Both the position numbers and the translations under genes were made by a program. This document shows, one piece after another, positions 1 to 13,853 of a stretch of 64,000 bases of DNA. How positions within the stretch are numbered: the first letter of the stretch is position 1; each line of letters begins with the position of its first letter. The DNA is from Dicaeum eximium (Eukaryota > Chordata > Aves > Passeriformes > Dicaeidae): NCBI GenBank assembly GCA_013396995.1, contig VWZP01005682.1, positions 391,038 to 455,037 on the forward strand, read 5' to 3'. The notes beneath the pieces were generated by a model, which made no database searches, was not told where the DNA came from, and was given only the letters and a program-made list of their open reading frames with translations.

Positions 1-364
1 CTAAATCAGACTGCTGCTTCCCAGAAGGAAGTGGAAAGACAGTCTTGCCCAAAGGAGCCTCTGAGTCAGAAGATACGGGGAGGGGGGTGGTTACTTAGCA
101 TGTGGGTGCAGGGAAAGGGCAATGACTCTGGCACCTCAGGAGGAAATGGAGTTCCTCAGTTTTCACTCTTCATTTTCCCATTACAATTAATTCTTCAAAC
201 AACCTTAGATTATATGAATACTTAAAAAGCGCTTTTAAGAAATTAAGGGTACGCTGGACAAAGCAGTCAATGACAGCAACTCTAGAACCACTGAAAGCAG
301 TGATGAAATGCTACCTTGATCTCAGACGTGCTGGGATGTTACAACCCCTGGTAAGGCTACTCAC
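1..364 (-). other. FHOD3: FHOD3 intron, 5' part (continues outside window)
   Basis: This is the beginning of the intron that follows the exon at 365-476. It starts with the donor GTGAGT on the minus strand. I see no repeat, exon-like frame or RNA gene in it. Confidence 0.8.
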
Positions 365-476
365 CTCTCTTTTCATCCACAGTAGAGACTGCCTGGATCA
401 AAAGCGGTGCGTTGGATTCTGTGTACTCCACAAACACCAGCAGCAGCTTCAGCGCTGTCTTTACCACCAGGCGAAA
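365..476 (-). CDS. FHOD3: FHOD3 internal coding exon (FH3 region), downstream of the two in this window
   Basis: The exon encodes 37 codons plus one base, starting FRLVVKTALKLLLVFVEY and ending near VDEKR. This is part of the helical armadillo-like FH3/diaphanous-inhibitory region of FHOD-family formins, which lies N-terminal to the FH1-FH2 actin-assembly core. FHOD3 is a sarcomere-associated formin needed for myofibril assembly in heart muscle (family knowledge). On the minus strand the acceptor is a pyrimidine-rich tract ending TTTTCTTCCAG, immediately before base 476. The donor is GAG|GTGAGT, with GT at 364-363. The exon enters in phase 0 and leaves in phase 1; 112 bases is not a multiple of three, so skipping it alone would break the frame. 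The entry phase matches the exit phase of the exon at 27819-27913. FHOD1 is the main alternative, but the joined motifs, especially those in the neighbouring exon, look closer to FHOD3 as I remember the two paralogues. No database comparison was possible. Confidence 0.9.
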
Positions 477-3400
477 CTGGAAGAAAAGAGTGTGACTTGT
501 CATTCTCCAAACTGCAGCATTCCCAGATGTGGGAAACGACACTGGGCAGGAGGCAAGCCCAGCAGTCCATATCTGGTAGTAACACTCAAACAGAAGAGAT
601 GAAGCTGTGACAGCACAGAAAAAAATGAAAGATAGTCAGCTGGCTGAGAATTTCATTCTCTGGACAGTGCTCTCCTAGGGAAGCTGCAGTAGTCAATAAT
701 CCAATTGAAAGATTAATACTGCCACAAGTAACAAAAGGGTAAACATTCCACCTCTGCTTATCCCCAACATTCCTGCCCAAAGCTTGACATACGCAGAACC
801 TACTGAGCTAACAAAGCATATATTTCTTTATTTCTCAACACATTTATTTCTTCCTTCTGCTCTGAGCCTTGAATCCTGTCAAAATGTTGTCAATGATGGG
901 ATGATTTCCTCCTTATGCTTTCTTCTCTTATAATACTACTAATTAATCCCTAAATTATTCAATAGATCAATCTTCATTATTAAACACAACTTGGGAGGAA
1001 GTGTGTTTAATCTTCAACTATCCCACCCTGTCACAAAATGTGTGATTCACTGGAACTGGAGCATTCTGCCTGCAAGTTTTCCAACTCAGGTTTTTTTACA
1101 TCCTTAGGATTGAGTATTCATCAAAGACTCAACATTGGTACAATGGATCTACGAGAATTCAACAGCCAAACTCAATCAATTTCACCTCAGAGCTCCCATT
1201 TCCAGAGAGGATCATTTGACCAAAAGAGCTGAGTAAGATTTTTTAGGAATAATCAAGTATGATTACTTGGCATGATCAGGTATGTGAAAAACCAACTCTT
1301 TACTTGAAGGGAGGGTTTTTTAATAGGCAGGGCTCCACATGCTGAGAGAGAGGGCTTTTACTGGGGCAATCAGTACTGGTTCAAATTTGCTATATTCTCA
1401 ATCTAAATAATGTATTATTATACAGTTCCTGTCAATATTGACTAATTCCCATTTCCATTTTTTCCCAAGTACTCTCAACGCAACTCTCCGAAGAAAAAAA
1501 TCATTATTAATTATTTCATAGATGTACACATGGTTGCAAGACAGTAACTGTGTCTATATTCTAAAAAAGACTGTAAGTGCAACAGGCACAGGCTCAAGCT
1601 GCTGTGCTCACAGAGCCACTCACAGAGATGTACTGGAGCTCACTTGAAGGTAATCAGCTGAAATGCAGCTTGCTGCTGTTAACACACAGCTCAGTGTCAA
1701 CAGTGATCCCAGCTATTTCCCTGATTTCTTGGGGTTTACCCACTCATGCCGAATTGAGCTTAAAGCACAGAATGGCACAACTAGTAATGCAAAATATTCT
1801 GCTGTTGAATCTAGACTTTTTCAGGCTATGTGTTGTCAAACTGTTGAATTTTCGGGCTGACACCCAGGAAATCCCAGTGACAAACCCGGCCAGGTCCCTT
1901 AAGACCCTTGGTTAGTCTAATTTGCAGTTGTACTGCTCCAGTACAGTACAGATACTTCATAGATCCACGGGGTAGTCAAATTAAAGGAAGCTGAAACCTG
2001 ATAACACAACAAATCACTTCTCTACAATTGCACTGTACATCTGTGTATTTGCCTGTCAGGCTAATACCACGGTGTTGATGGTCTGCAGTGACATTTCTCT
2101 TAGGAATCAAGTTCAATTGTTTAATAAACATACTGAAAGAATTTCCAAAACATCTCCACTTTTTTTGTAAAGTTACTTTGTAAATAGGAGTTATACCAGA
2201 TTACTACAAACTATTCTAGCATTACCATACTTCCCAGATAACCATTTACATACTACCTTCTAATCTGATTAGGGTTTTTTTCATTAGAAAGGAAAGCTTA
2301 CTTTTGATGGTTCTTAAATCCTTAAGTCTTGGCCATGTGGTGACAATGGGATGAATTTATACATAAATTCATTTGCTGCATGGCAAAGTTCCCATATGTC
2401 TCCGTTTGACAGCAATCAGTGGGGGACATACCAAGCTATTTTTGCAAATCTTTTTCTTCCAGAAGAAGAACCTTTGGCGGTACCTTTGCTGAGATTGTTG
2501 CCTGATGCCCATGGCAGCTGCTGAAATAGGGAGCTGGTCCCTCTGTACCTGCCATGCTGCAAATCCTGTGAAGCCTCAGGGCAGCCCACTGCAATTGCAC
2601 CAGACCAAGCTCAAGCCAGCTGATTTTGGGTGCTGTCTGAAGGTATCAGCTTCCTGTGCTTAACAAGCTAACAAATGGCTTTGTAAGGAATAAAAGCCAC
2701 TCAGAAGCAGTCCTAGAGAAAAGGAGGAGGAGTAAAGCTATGTTTTGCTTGCCATTTAGGTCCTCAAAGGACACTCTAAGTTCAGTTCGTCAATCTGCAA
2801 ATTTTCAGGGCTTATCTAACTCCTCACAAAAGAGTCAGTCAGCCCTGGAAGTGGAGGTGCTTTCCTATGAAGGTGCATATCATGGCTGCTTTCTTCTTGC
2901 ACCAATACAAACACTAGCTTTGAGAAAACCTGCATTTAAAACAATGTTGTTTCCTGATTAATAGAAAATGGCATTCAGGACTGTGGCACTTTTAAGCCTG
3001 CCTGCTGCTTTGGACACTTTGGGCAAGGACAAAAGCAAAACACTGCAGTCCTAGACTAAACTGCACAATGCCTATACTGAGGACTTAGCTAGCTACCCAT
3101 GACCCACACAATCTTTGTGTCATACTGCAGTGCTTTTCAAAACTGCATTAACAGTGCTCCTTGACAGGAGCAGGCAATCACTGAGCAGCTGCACTGCCCC
3201 TAGGAAACTGAAGTCTTCAGCCAGCCAAAGCCCCTCCAAGACACCTGATAGCCTTTCACACCCAGACACAAAAACCAGTCCAGAGCCTGACATGCTCACA
3301 CTAAAATCAGCTCTAATTATCCACCACGGCATCAAGCAGTCTCTGAAAGGTCTGCTCAGTGATACCTGGTGGCAGGACACATGTGAAGCACAGGGAATTT

Positions 3401-5086
3401 TTTTCATGTGGCTCCCATATGATGTCCTATCTGTTAAATGTGCACTTCATGACCACCTGTGGGCCTGAAGTTCCCATTTGTGATTAACTATTTGACTGCC
3501 AAAGTGGGAGATCCTCACAGCTTCCTGTGTGAGTTGTAAAACATGTTTGCAAGACATACCTTTTCAATTAATTAACTAGATTGCAAATGAAATAATAAAT
3601 CTCAAAATTGGGAGATTGCTAAACAGGAAAAAACAGCAGCAGCTCACTGATTTTCTTGGTTTCTTTTGCAAAGTCATGGGATTTTTTCCCAATCACTATC
3701 ATTTTATTTCACATGACACCCAGATGGCACAGCAATGGGAGCAATAGAAACAAGTTTCATATTTCATTCATGAGCAAGTGAATCAATAATAATCTGAATC
3801 ACTGTTAAAAACTTCATTAAAGCTTTTAAGACTGTTGGTGGGATTTTTTTCAGATACTCATTTACTATTGAAGAGGAGAACAACTGCTTTCTGAATCTGC
3901 TTCAATAATCAGTTTTGTTAAAACCCATGGGCCAATCACACTTCTACTTCAAACAGGACTAGAAACTCAACAAAAGAGGTAGACATGCTAGCTCAAGAAA
4001 AGTCCTGTTATTATCACTTTGCAAACACTGGTTGTTCTAATAAAATCCAAATTTCCATCTTAAATATTGCTGCTTAGTTAAAAAAAGAAGGCTCATTGAG
4101 GCAATATGCATGCTCACTGGCTTGGTAAAATAATTTTTTAACAGTTCTGAGATTAAATCAGGATTCTTGAATATCCAAACACTGAAGCATCAAAACCTCT
4201 ATTAAGCTAGAAAAGAAAGTTCATGTTGTGTTTTTGTACCATGTGCAAGCCAATTTATAGAGAGGAAATTATGTTAGCATCTTCTGGCTAAAGATAAGAA
4301 CAAGCCAGCAACGTAAAAGGAAGAAGAAAAATTATAAACCTTTTCCCTCTGACTCGCTTTACCTTATACAGCGCAGTTTGGCAATCCCTTTCCCTTTTAT
4401 CTCTTTATATTTAGACAATTCCAGACTCAGACAGGGATACCACACAACAGGCTGCAGAACTCATGTCTCATGGAAGGGCTTATCTCAGTTGTTAATCACT
4501 TGTCTGAAAGGCTTTAACCTTTACAAGGAATGTTGTCACAAAGTTCATTGACTTAGAGACCAAAGCAAAACTTGTAGAGTTCAGTTTGAAACATTCAGGA
4601 TTCAATTATATTTCCTTTTAAAAAGGAAGAAGTAAAAAGGAAATTTAATAAAAATATTTTACTTGGGGAGCTGTAGCTACTTTGGATTTATGCTATTCAA
4701 GTTTAAAGGAGAAATAGGCATTGAATTTTTAAATAAAGATTTACTACAGCCAAATCCTCTGAAACCTAATCCAGGTGAAGGACTTGGACTTACTGTAGGT
4801 CAGGTACTCATCCTTTCGGTAAGATACAACCAGGCAGAGCTGCAGCTAAAGAAACACCCAGTACAAGCAGTGTTCAGCCTGCTGGGGAGATGTGCACAGG
4901 GAAGCTGGAACCCTTTTCTCTTGTGGGGTGCAGAGGTGCCCCAAACTTCAGACCTAGTGCCTCAGGAAGAGCCCATTGGCATCCCACCAGCACCTGCAAT
5001 TTGACTCAATTTCATGTTTTACAAGGGAATAAAATCACTTTCTGTTCACAGAAGGAAAGATCTTCCTGGAATGGAAGGTTTTCTAT
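477..5086. other. Unique intronic sequence, nothing recognised
   Basis: No transposon, RNA gene or exon candidate with family similarity is visible. The open frames near 1577-1915 and 3115-3468 are short, lack any recognisable domain, and are of the size expected by chance in sequence of this composition. Confidence 0.6.
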
Positions 5087-5103
5087 ATATATATTTAAAT
5101 AAA

Positions 5104-5136
<33 letters not shown>

Positions 5137-5137
5137 G
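5087..5137. repeat. Compound (AC)n(AT)n microsatellite
   Basis: An alternating AT run at about 5084-5094 is followed by AC dinucleotides at about 5104-5120. These pass directly into AT dinucleotides to about 5136. The compound structure is directly visible and likely to be length-variable. Confidence 0.95.
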
Positions 5138-5270
5138 TGTATTTATATAAAGCCACTATGTATTATAATAAGCAACAAATATATATAATAAATATTAATA
5201 CTATATGGTAATATTATAATATACAGTATTATCACAATATTATCATAATATATTCTTTTCCTTTGTAATA
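5138..5270. repeat. AT-rich low-complexity stretch
   Basis: Immediately after the AC/AT microsatellite the sequence is almost entirely A and T, with many short TATTAT/ATAATA inverted repeats. It probably represents decayed microsatellite or low-complexity sequence. No gene signal is seen. Confidence 0.7.
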
Positions 5271-5594
5271 ATCAGGAAAAAGGAAATATAAATATTAAGC
5301 TTGAGAGAATCTCAGAGTAATAATTTAAGTTGGAATGGCCCTAATATGATTTTCCTTCTTATCTTAGGTGAAAAAATCTAGTTTCTTTCCTTGTATAGCA
5401 CGTGCTCTACCCCATCTCACTATCGTGGTGGGCCCCACTGCACTCACTGCCCTCGACCTTCATTCACACAAAAGCACCCTATTAACACCTGTTCCAATTT
5501 GTATTCTCTTATTCAGAATAAGTACACAGAATCAAATTAGGTGCTGCTCAAAGAAACACCTGTAATTTCCCAGATCTTAAGAAAAGAAGGGATA

Positions 5595-5845
5595 ATGGCT
5601 ATAAACTGAAAGAGAGCAGACTTGTGTTAGGAAGAAATTCTTCACTGTGAGGGTGGTGAGGCACTGAAACAGGCTGCCCAGAGAGGTTGTTGATTCTCCA
5701 CTCGTGGAAATTTTTAGGGCCAGGTTTGATGGGGATTTGAATAAACTGGTATAGTGGAAGTAAACCCAGTGGCAGAGGGGTAGGAACTATGTGATCTTTA
5801 AGGTTCCTTCCAATCCAAACCATTCTATTTTGTGATTCTACGGCA
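5595..5845 (+). mobile_element. CR1 LINE, 5'-truncated 3' end
   Basis: The segment matches the usual bird CR1 3' end. It opens with a block like GAAGAAATTCTTCACTGTGA, then GGGTGGTGAGGCACTG, CAGGCTGCCCAGAGAGGTTG, GGCCAGGTTTGATGGGG and GATCTTTAAGGTTCCTTCCA. It ends in a CATTCTATTTTGTGATTCTA tail. Orientation is sense on the plus strand, opposite to FHOD3. It is 5'-truncated, as most genomic CR1 copies are, and carries no coding capacity. Confidence 0.9.
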
Positions 5846-8800
5846 TCCCACAATTTTTAAATTAATATTAAATTTTCTGAAATCTCTGCAACGTGATTTC
5901 ACCTGTTCACCTATATTTATGTAAAACTATGTCTCCATTGCATCCAACATCTTAATGAACCTTTCCCATACCTGAGCCACAGAAAGCCAGCCAAGCACTC
6001 CAGCGCTGAGGGCACAAGCAGGAAGAGCCACCTCTGCTGTGGTGACTGGAGATGAGCTGGCTCAGAAGGATTCAGGGCTGGCTAAACATCGGAAAGAGCC
6101 TTAACACCAACAGAAAGAGCTTTGGAAATGTGTTGCACGGAGTGCTTACATAACCCAGACAAAACTGGGACTTGGGGTGCCAAACAAGCAAAGGGAAAGA
6201 CATCAGAGGGTAAAACATTTGAAGCTCCCTAATATTAGGATTTGCAAGTGCCTTACAAAACACAGAAACAACAAAAATTCTTTCTAGTTTCTCTCTTGTC
6301 CAAAACTGACATTTGGGGTCAGTTACTTCACTCCAAAACCAGGTGACAAGTCTATTCAGTAATTCAGTTCATTTTTATTCATAGGTCCTGAAGGCAGGAA
6401 TGATCATAAGAATGAGATCCTTCTGTGTCACCTAAACCAAGAACTTCCCATTAGTCTTATTTTCCATCAGAACTTTAAAGCAACATTTTTAAAGATGGAA
6501 AATTTAAAAATTCAAATTACCTACATAATACCAAACAAAACTTCATAATCTTCCTTTACCAGAAAGAAGAATTCATATGTGCTGGGGCTCTAAAAGCTGC
6601 TTGATGAACTGCAATGAACACAGGCCAATTCCTCCACTTTCTTTTCAGAGAAGCAGCATCTGCCCAAGTCACAGGGTGTGCATGGCACAGGGAGGATCAC
6701 AAAGCTGGGAGGCAACAGTTAAATACAGTATGCACAAAGCATGTGAGCAACCCCCATCCTAGGTACTGAATATTGTGAACACCTAGGCATTTTATATCAC
6801 TAGGGATGTAACTATTAAACAAGCTATTTTTCTGTGGGCTGGTGTACCAATAGAACAAATAAGAATGCATATGATGCCATATCTATATTTTAAGCAATGA
6901 CATTTTTGTAAGTTTTATATTAAAACAATGCCAGATTGCATTTTAATATTCAGCCATTTCTTGCTCAAATCTTCAAAGAGGGATGCTTAAATAAGGCAAA
7001 TGAACTGCTGCTAAGGGCTTTGCAAGCTCAGGACTGAAGCTGTGAAAGGACTTAGATTGAGATGAAAACCCCTATAGGCTTAGATGCAAGATGCTCCAAA
7101 ATCATCAGTTAAACAACAGTCTTTTTATTCTGAATGTTCCTTTAAGTTTTTTCCTCCACAGAATGTGTAATGCTAGGAATGGCAGAGAAATACATGCATT
7201 TACTATTCTGAAAATGAAGTTTCTCAGAACCTTGCAAATGTATTGGGTAATGAATACATGTTCTGTGTGCTGTTATGTATGTGGTGTGTATCTGTCATTT
7301 ATCTGTGGTGAGACTTCTGACATGAAGAGAAAGAATGTCATTAAAAAGAAATTCTTCTGTCCTACCAACAAAACACAGGGATGAGCAAATAGTGATTAGT
7401 GAATGGTCAACAGGAAAAAAAAAAGGCTCACGCCTGGAAATTACTATTTACACCATCAATCATGGTCCAGAAGAAGGGGGAAATTCGAGAAAAACATCTG
7501 TACACAGAAGTAGGCAACTCATAGAAGAAATCAAAGCATGCTGCAGGTCAAAGTGGCAGTCAGATGAATACATGCAGTTGTGATGTAAGCTCTGAAAGAA
7601 TATGCTCAGGGTAGAAGTCAGCCCTGTGTTAAGTTATTTCTAATGAATTACTGATGTAGCTGCATTTCTCTTACAGCAATTGCCACATTAGACAGACACT
7701 GTTTGAATAAACCTAAGGCTGCAGTGTTTGGCACAAGACATGAGATGCTACAGGGTTTTTTTGAGCATTCCCCTCTCCTCCTTTTGGAATATTAATGACA
7801 ATCTTGAAGAGGCAGGGAAGTGATTTTCTGCTCCCATGAAGTAGTCTGAGAAGACTTTTTTTTTGTTTTGTTTCATGACAGGATGAATGAAAGACCATTC
7901 ACAGCCCTCCAGGACAACACACAAAGTAAGAGCAATCTCATTCTGCTTTTCCCCCCTACAACCAGACCAATCCCTCCAGTGTCTCCCACAAGAACTGTTC
8001 ATTGTGTAAAAATTACATGTAATTATTGAGCTAGAAAGGAGGACAGGGTAGGACTTGGAGATTATAGGACATAAAGGGATTAAACTTCCTTACTCTCAGG
8101 TGAATCCTGAGCTGGTGTCCTTGCACCTTTGTCAGGGGCCCAACCACAGGCCAATTAGGTGTTACACAGTTTTAAATGCCTATTTGGCTTTTTCAGATAT
8201 TGCTGAAACAAAAGGGTTTGGTTTCAATTAAAGTTTTAGTTTTTTCCATTGCAAAACACAAACCAAAAATATTTCACTGGAAATTTGACATCAGCCTGTG
8301 TCCAGACCAGGAATTATGCTTCGCTTGTAAAGATTTACACTCAGATTTAATTTTCTTTCTCTCTTCAAATAGTGCAGTTTCATTGTATCATCTGTTGATT
8401 CTTTTATTAACCATTCCCAAACACGGGTATCTTTTAGGACTCCAGGAAAATAAACACTACCAGTACCTCCAGAACTCTTCTCAGTCTGGATAAAGATTGT
8501 GATTGAATTATCTTAAATAAGGTATAAAACACTTAGCTTGAGAGAAACCACAGTAACATGAGAACCAATTTCTGGTTAAACTCATGCTTGTGTGTAATGT
8601 GCTATCAAACATGATAAGGAACAGACCTCTTTATTCTCTTTTTGTCTTCTACAAATATGCACCTTATTTATGTGTAGCCCCAGTTTTCTAGCATTTTCCT
8701 GCTATGGATCATAGAATCAAATTGTCTAGTAAAGTCTGTTCATTTCATTACATAGCAAAATCTTGGTTAGGTACATACTAAATTAGCTTTATGCAAAACC

Positions 8801-11359
8801 AACAACAACAATATATTATGATATGCATAATGTCATTCTAACACAACTTAGCATCTGGAAACATACTGCCTGACTAGGCCATTTTTTGGTAGTTCCTGCA
8901 AATCCATGACCCTAAAGTCTGTAAGTCACAGTTAAACATGATGGGCCTTGAGGAATTAGTCATATGTCTATTAAATAAAATGTGTTTCTGATCAGCAGAA
9001 CCAATGAAAAATAACCTTGTTTCTCTTGAGCACTACCCTGATGATCTGTTCAGCAATGGATGCAGCAGTGAGATTGCATGTTTTGGAAAGAGTAAGGTAA
9101 TTAGATAAAAAGCAACAAGATTTGAAGCCATGCAGCATCTGAATTCCATATTAGAAGGGAGTTTGCAAACTAAAATGGATCACAAGAATGGGGTTTGTGC
9201 ATCTACAGAGGGGAAATATGATTAAGGCCATTTGGCATGTTGTTGTTTTTTTTTTCCTCCTTATAACTGAGCAGTTACATGCTGAGCTTTCCCACCAGCC
9301 CCCTAAATTGATGTATGATGTTGGCCTTGAACTACGCTGTCCCCAACAGATGGTCATTGGGCTGAACCTCTGGCAACCGGAAAGGTTTGAGAGATTGGCA
9401 GTTTCAGCAACTTCTTTTCCTTGGGCAGGGCTAAGTTGATATTTCCTTAGCCGTGTTACAAAAAAAAATGGAAGAGGAAAAGATTTTTTATGAACTTAAT
9501 TACAGATAGGACTTTATCTTCACTCCCTGCTCTGAAATCCCTTTGATATCACACTCTTTTAGCTTTTGTTATACTGCTGCATGACATCTTGGTTTGTGAA
9601 AACATCTAATGTAATACACAGTCACCTTACTCAAGACAAAAGGCAATTAATTTCAAAGACAGAAGTGATTCAATAACCTAATGCTAAGGTATCTCATGCA
9701 AAGCTTTTAAGGATCTGAAAGTCATCTACAATTAATCAAGTCATGCAACAGTTCTATGATGTATGCTGAAAAGCAGGCAAACAGAAGATGCAACATTGCA
9801 TCTTATTTCTTCTTTTAAGCCTCCAAGTAAATATGTGACTAATGTGTGTTTTCAGAAATATTTTGAATTCCAAATTAAGTCTTTAGATTTAAGATCAAAT
9901 CACTACTGCATCATTTTCTCGAGTGGTTAGGAGTTATGTAGAAGGAAGTTCACTTGCTCCACATCAATTTTCCACAGCAAACTACTTTCTTCCAAGACCC
10001 ACTCCCTATCATAGTCAGACCTCTGATTTATATAGCTGGTGACCAGAAATTTCCTCATGACAGCAGCAGAGCATGCTTCACAAGCTTCTGTCTGTTTGAT
10101 ATGGGACCTGTGTACAAAGCAGAATATCAGAACTCTAACATCTTTAGGACATTAATTTTCCTCCTGGCCAAAGCACAGAGTGGCTCAAATGGAGCTCAGA
10201 GGTCACCCCGTCCCTGATTGTGAAAGCCATCACCAATAAAATGAATCCATTATGGTCAAAGCCAGAGGAAAACAGAGAAATAACAAAACTACTAGAGTAC
10301 CTTCTCTTGGAGCCTCTTAACAAAATTAAACCCACTGAAACACATGACAGCCATGAGGAGCACAGCATTTTCACCCTTGTTTCCTTAGGCAGCTGTGCTG
10401 TCCCTCTCACTGCCTACTTCTGGATCCTTTCCTGTAACTATGGGATCCATCTGCCCACTGCACTGTCACACTTGACAGTAACGGAGCTATGTTCCTATTC
10501 AAGTTGAAAATGGCATTACAAAAGATGGGCAATCTCATAAGAGAAAAGGAAGTTTCCAGTCATTTTGAAAGGGACACAGCTAGAAAATGAGTCCTCAGTC
10601 TTCACCTTCCACCAGCCAAGCTGCAGGCTGGCATTTGCATGAAAGGCAGCAGGCAGGGGACACACAGCAGGACCAAGCCACCAAGAGCATGTGGGATGGC
10701 AAGGAAAAAGCAGGGAAGAAGGAAAACAAAGATAACAAATTGCTTCATTAGTTCTACTGCTTTTGAAACAACTTGCTACAGTTAGTGGCCTTGGCAATGT
10801 CCTGTTTAAATAATATCAAGGTTGAGATGAAGGACCCTAGGGGAAAAAACTATTTGATTTTGCAAGTACAGTGGAAAACTACTCTATTATTATTCTGTGG
10901 TTTTCTGCACGTGAAATTTGTTCTTTCAACAGTTTCATTAAAATGTACTCATATTAAATACCCAAACTATGCCTGTGTTTAAATAACTTCACCTGAAAAC
11001 AACTGTAAGTTTAATGATATGGTTAGCAGTTCTTTCCTGACACTGTACAATCTTATAGATGACATTTCAACAGCAAAAACAAAATCATAACCTATGAATA
11101 AAGTGTGTGGAAATGGTTGAAGATAGTATGTCAACAAAGAATCCACATTATAAAATATTACCTATTGCAACGTCTTTCTTAAGCAGTTCATTGTTAACAG
11201 GTTATTCTTTTTAAGCATCCTAAAAAGCAAATGTTATTGGTTTGAACTACTGCAATGATAAAACTGTTGAAAGAACAAATCACACATCAAACCAGGGGAC
11301 AAACCCACCACAAACTCTTCTTGAAAGAATATGTAATAAAGTAAAACTAGAGAAAGGAT
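5846..11359. other. Unique intronic sequence, nothing recognised
   Basis: I see no recognisable mobile element, RNA gene or exon here. Several frames of 80-110 codons occur, but none shows a known domain or splice context that would support it. Confidence 0.6.
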
Positions 11360-11360
11360 G

Positions 11361-11380
11361 AATATATATATATATATATT
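11361..11380. repeat. (AT)n microsatellite
   Basis: A short uninterrupted run of AT dinucleotides, directly visible. Confidence 0.9.
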
Positions 11381-12007
11381 TTCCACTGATTACTATAATG
11401 ATAAAAGCACTATTATTTCACTGTACATATAGATTGAAGATTTTTCTCTATTCTCAAACTTCTGAGTATTATCAGGCATAGAAAGGAATTCGGAAGCAGA
11501 TGTTTGACTGCAAAACCGGACACATTTACCTTTGGACAACTTGCCAAGTACAGTTAATGAATAAAGATACTTTCTGGGGGACATGTGAACATAACAGAAG
11601 TGGTCATATTTCTCCAGCAATCATGTGTTTGTCAGTCCCAAATCTGGAAGAGGTTGCTGTCCTCAAATCCAGTTCTCATCATTAGTCTAGTCCAGATACC
11701 TTTCTTGTAAATCCAAAAAAGTTCATGATGAAAACAAAAATGTAGCAGACCAGACACATTTCCAGCTTCCCATATGGTGGGTTTCTGAAGCAAGTGGCAG
11801 AATATTTCATGGAGCCATTTAGAAACCTGATTTATGAGTACACAAGTCACTGCCTATCAGTTAAGGCACTGCTTAATTACACACTCCTAGCAGTGTCACA
11901 TTATTCTAACTCCCTCCTTTGCCAGAGGAGGAGAGGGATGGAGATATTCTCAATTTTGGTTTTCATAAATGCTAGCAAGTAGGCAACTTCTGCATATAGC
12001 TGGACAA

Positions 12008-12034
12008 CTACAATAATACATTATATTATTGTAG
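12008..12034. repeat. Perfect AT-rich inverted repeat
   Basis: Arms CTACAATAATA and TATTATTGTAG (11 bp, exact complements) are separated by the 5-base loop CATTA. It can form a hairpin in either strand. No function can be assigned. Confidence 0.9.
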
Positions 12035-12584
12035 GCTTCTCTCAACAGGGCTCTTATATTACAGAGATAACTATTTTGTAGGAGTTACAAAGCTCACTGT
12101 TCAAAGAGATAATGTAATTTCTGTATCTCAAGCTACCTCCTTCCTCTGACTTTTATCAACCAGACTCACCACATCCACCCCCAATTTTACAGCAAATAAA
12201 AAAAACCATAGAAATTGAAAATATGTATGGTTGGTTTTGAATCACAAAAAGATTAAAAAGACTCCTCAGACTCCTGCTTGGATAAGAGAAATGGAATTGT
12301 TTCCATGCAGCACTTTCTGGTGATGTGGCAAAGGCTTATTAATATGGGCTTAACTCTAATCACACTCACATTCCCTTGTGTTCCCAAGATCTGCAGATTA
12401 GATGAAGTTAACTTCAGCTTCACTAACCCCCACGTCCAGATCCCAACTGTAGTTTGACTAAAAGCAAATGCCTTTGTTACAACTCAGAAAAGATCCGGCT
12501 TGTACAGTTTTCCCCAAAGTATAAAGCAAACGTATGTGGGTACCACTACAGCAGAAAAAGGAGGAGGAAATTCAGATGATTCCC

Positions 12585-12700
12585 TCAAGGGTTGAGGTTG
12601 GAAAGGATCTCTCTGGAGGTCATCTTGTCCAACTCTCTGCAAAGCCTACAATTAGTTGTCCAGGATGGTGTCTCTCTCACACACCCATACCAGTCTGCAA
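12585..12700 (-). mobile_element. CR1 LINE 3' fragment, diverged
   Basis: Read on the plus strand it shows the typical antisense CR1 3' sequence: GAGGTTGGAAAGGATCTCT, GGAGGTCATCTTGTCCAACT, then a diverged block ending GTTGTCCAGGATGGTGTCTC. The element is therefore sense on the minus strand, the same as FHOD3. The octamer tail is not well preserved, and the right boundary is uncertain because the sequence decays into a CACACA-rich stretch. Confidence 0.8.
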
Positions 12701-13853
12701 ACACACACATACTGAAAGGGACAAAGAATCCCTAACACTTATTTTCACCAGATCACAGAGATTACCTAATTTCAGCATAACAAAGCAGTTCCATGTATGG
12801 GTTAAGATTTAAATGCCCATACATATGCCCAAAATGTAGTTCTCAGTTCACATATCATGTGAAGACAAGACCTTTTATGTAATGAGATCCAAGCAGTTCT
12901 CTGGACACCAGGTGTGGTCTGGGATTACAGTAAAAATGTGTGATATTGTATATTAAATTAATTACATTTTCTCAAGCACTTCAGAGAATACTGAGTGGTT
13001 TGCTGAGGAACCTCCAATGACTCACAGGTTTTGTGTCTCAAAAACACCACAGTAACAGCAATGCTCACTTTGGGTCTAGTTTGACAGCAGACAGAAAGGG
13101 ATAGAAACATATTTTCTATACAACAGAAATGGAACATGGCTATGAAAAGTACTCAAGGCTTGGAAACTCATGTTCAGAACTGAGAGGTCCAACAGGGCTT
13201 CTGAACTAATCCATCTGCACGTGTAGCCTCCCCACTTATCTAGAAATCTGGATGTACAGCTCAAAGACAAGACTGGACTAGGTTCCTATCTCCCAAGTGA
13301 GGTTAAAAAAGCCTCAGAAGTTCAATAGAGCATCCTCTGAAATCACCTGAAATGTGACCACAAGCCTAAACACACCAAAGGGCAATGTAGTAACTGAAGT
13401 CAAGTATGTTCCTATATATGCCTAAGAGGCTGTAGCTAACAAGCTATAGGTAGGTTTGCAGCAGCAGTGACCAGGACAAGGGATCAGATTCCAGAGTCTG
13501 TGTTTCTCTTCATCCAACCCTTAGTGCACAGTTCTGGACCTAAAGATTAAGCACATTTGACCAAGCCACTCACAGTGAGATGTGGCATTGTTTGTGGCAT
13601 TGTTTCACACATATTTCAGTTTGTTTCATCAGAATGAAACCTGTTTCAGATGCAGTATTTAAGAATTATTCAGCATCTGGGACTTGAATAATTTTGAGCC
13701 AAGTAATTGCCAGGGTCTTTCAAAGAGCTGAACCCACAGAAGCATGAAATCAAAATCAGCAGTGATTTGACTTGCATCATAGATCAGTTCTGAGCTGTTG
13801 TTTCAGTTCTTTGGGAGCAGTACAGATAGAAAGAGGGATAGAGAGGAGACAGC

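Noticed and set aside
357..542. Extending the second FHOD3 exon to the full open frame
   Set aside because: The residues before FRLVVK translate the polypyrimidine tract and acceptor, and those after the donor are intron.
3115..3468. 117-codon open frame
   Set aside because: No domain similarity and no exon context; length within chance expectation.
5305..5345. Possible remnant of an antisense CR1 tail (AGAATCTCAGAGTAATAATT, TTGGAATGG)
   Set aside because: Similarity covers only about 40 bases and is too weak to separate from chance.
8705..8730. GGATCATAGAATCA resembling a CR1 tail
   Set aside because: Only one or two octamer-like units and no adjoining element body.
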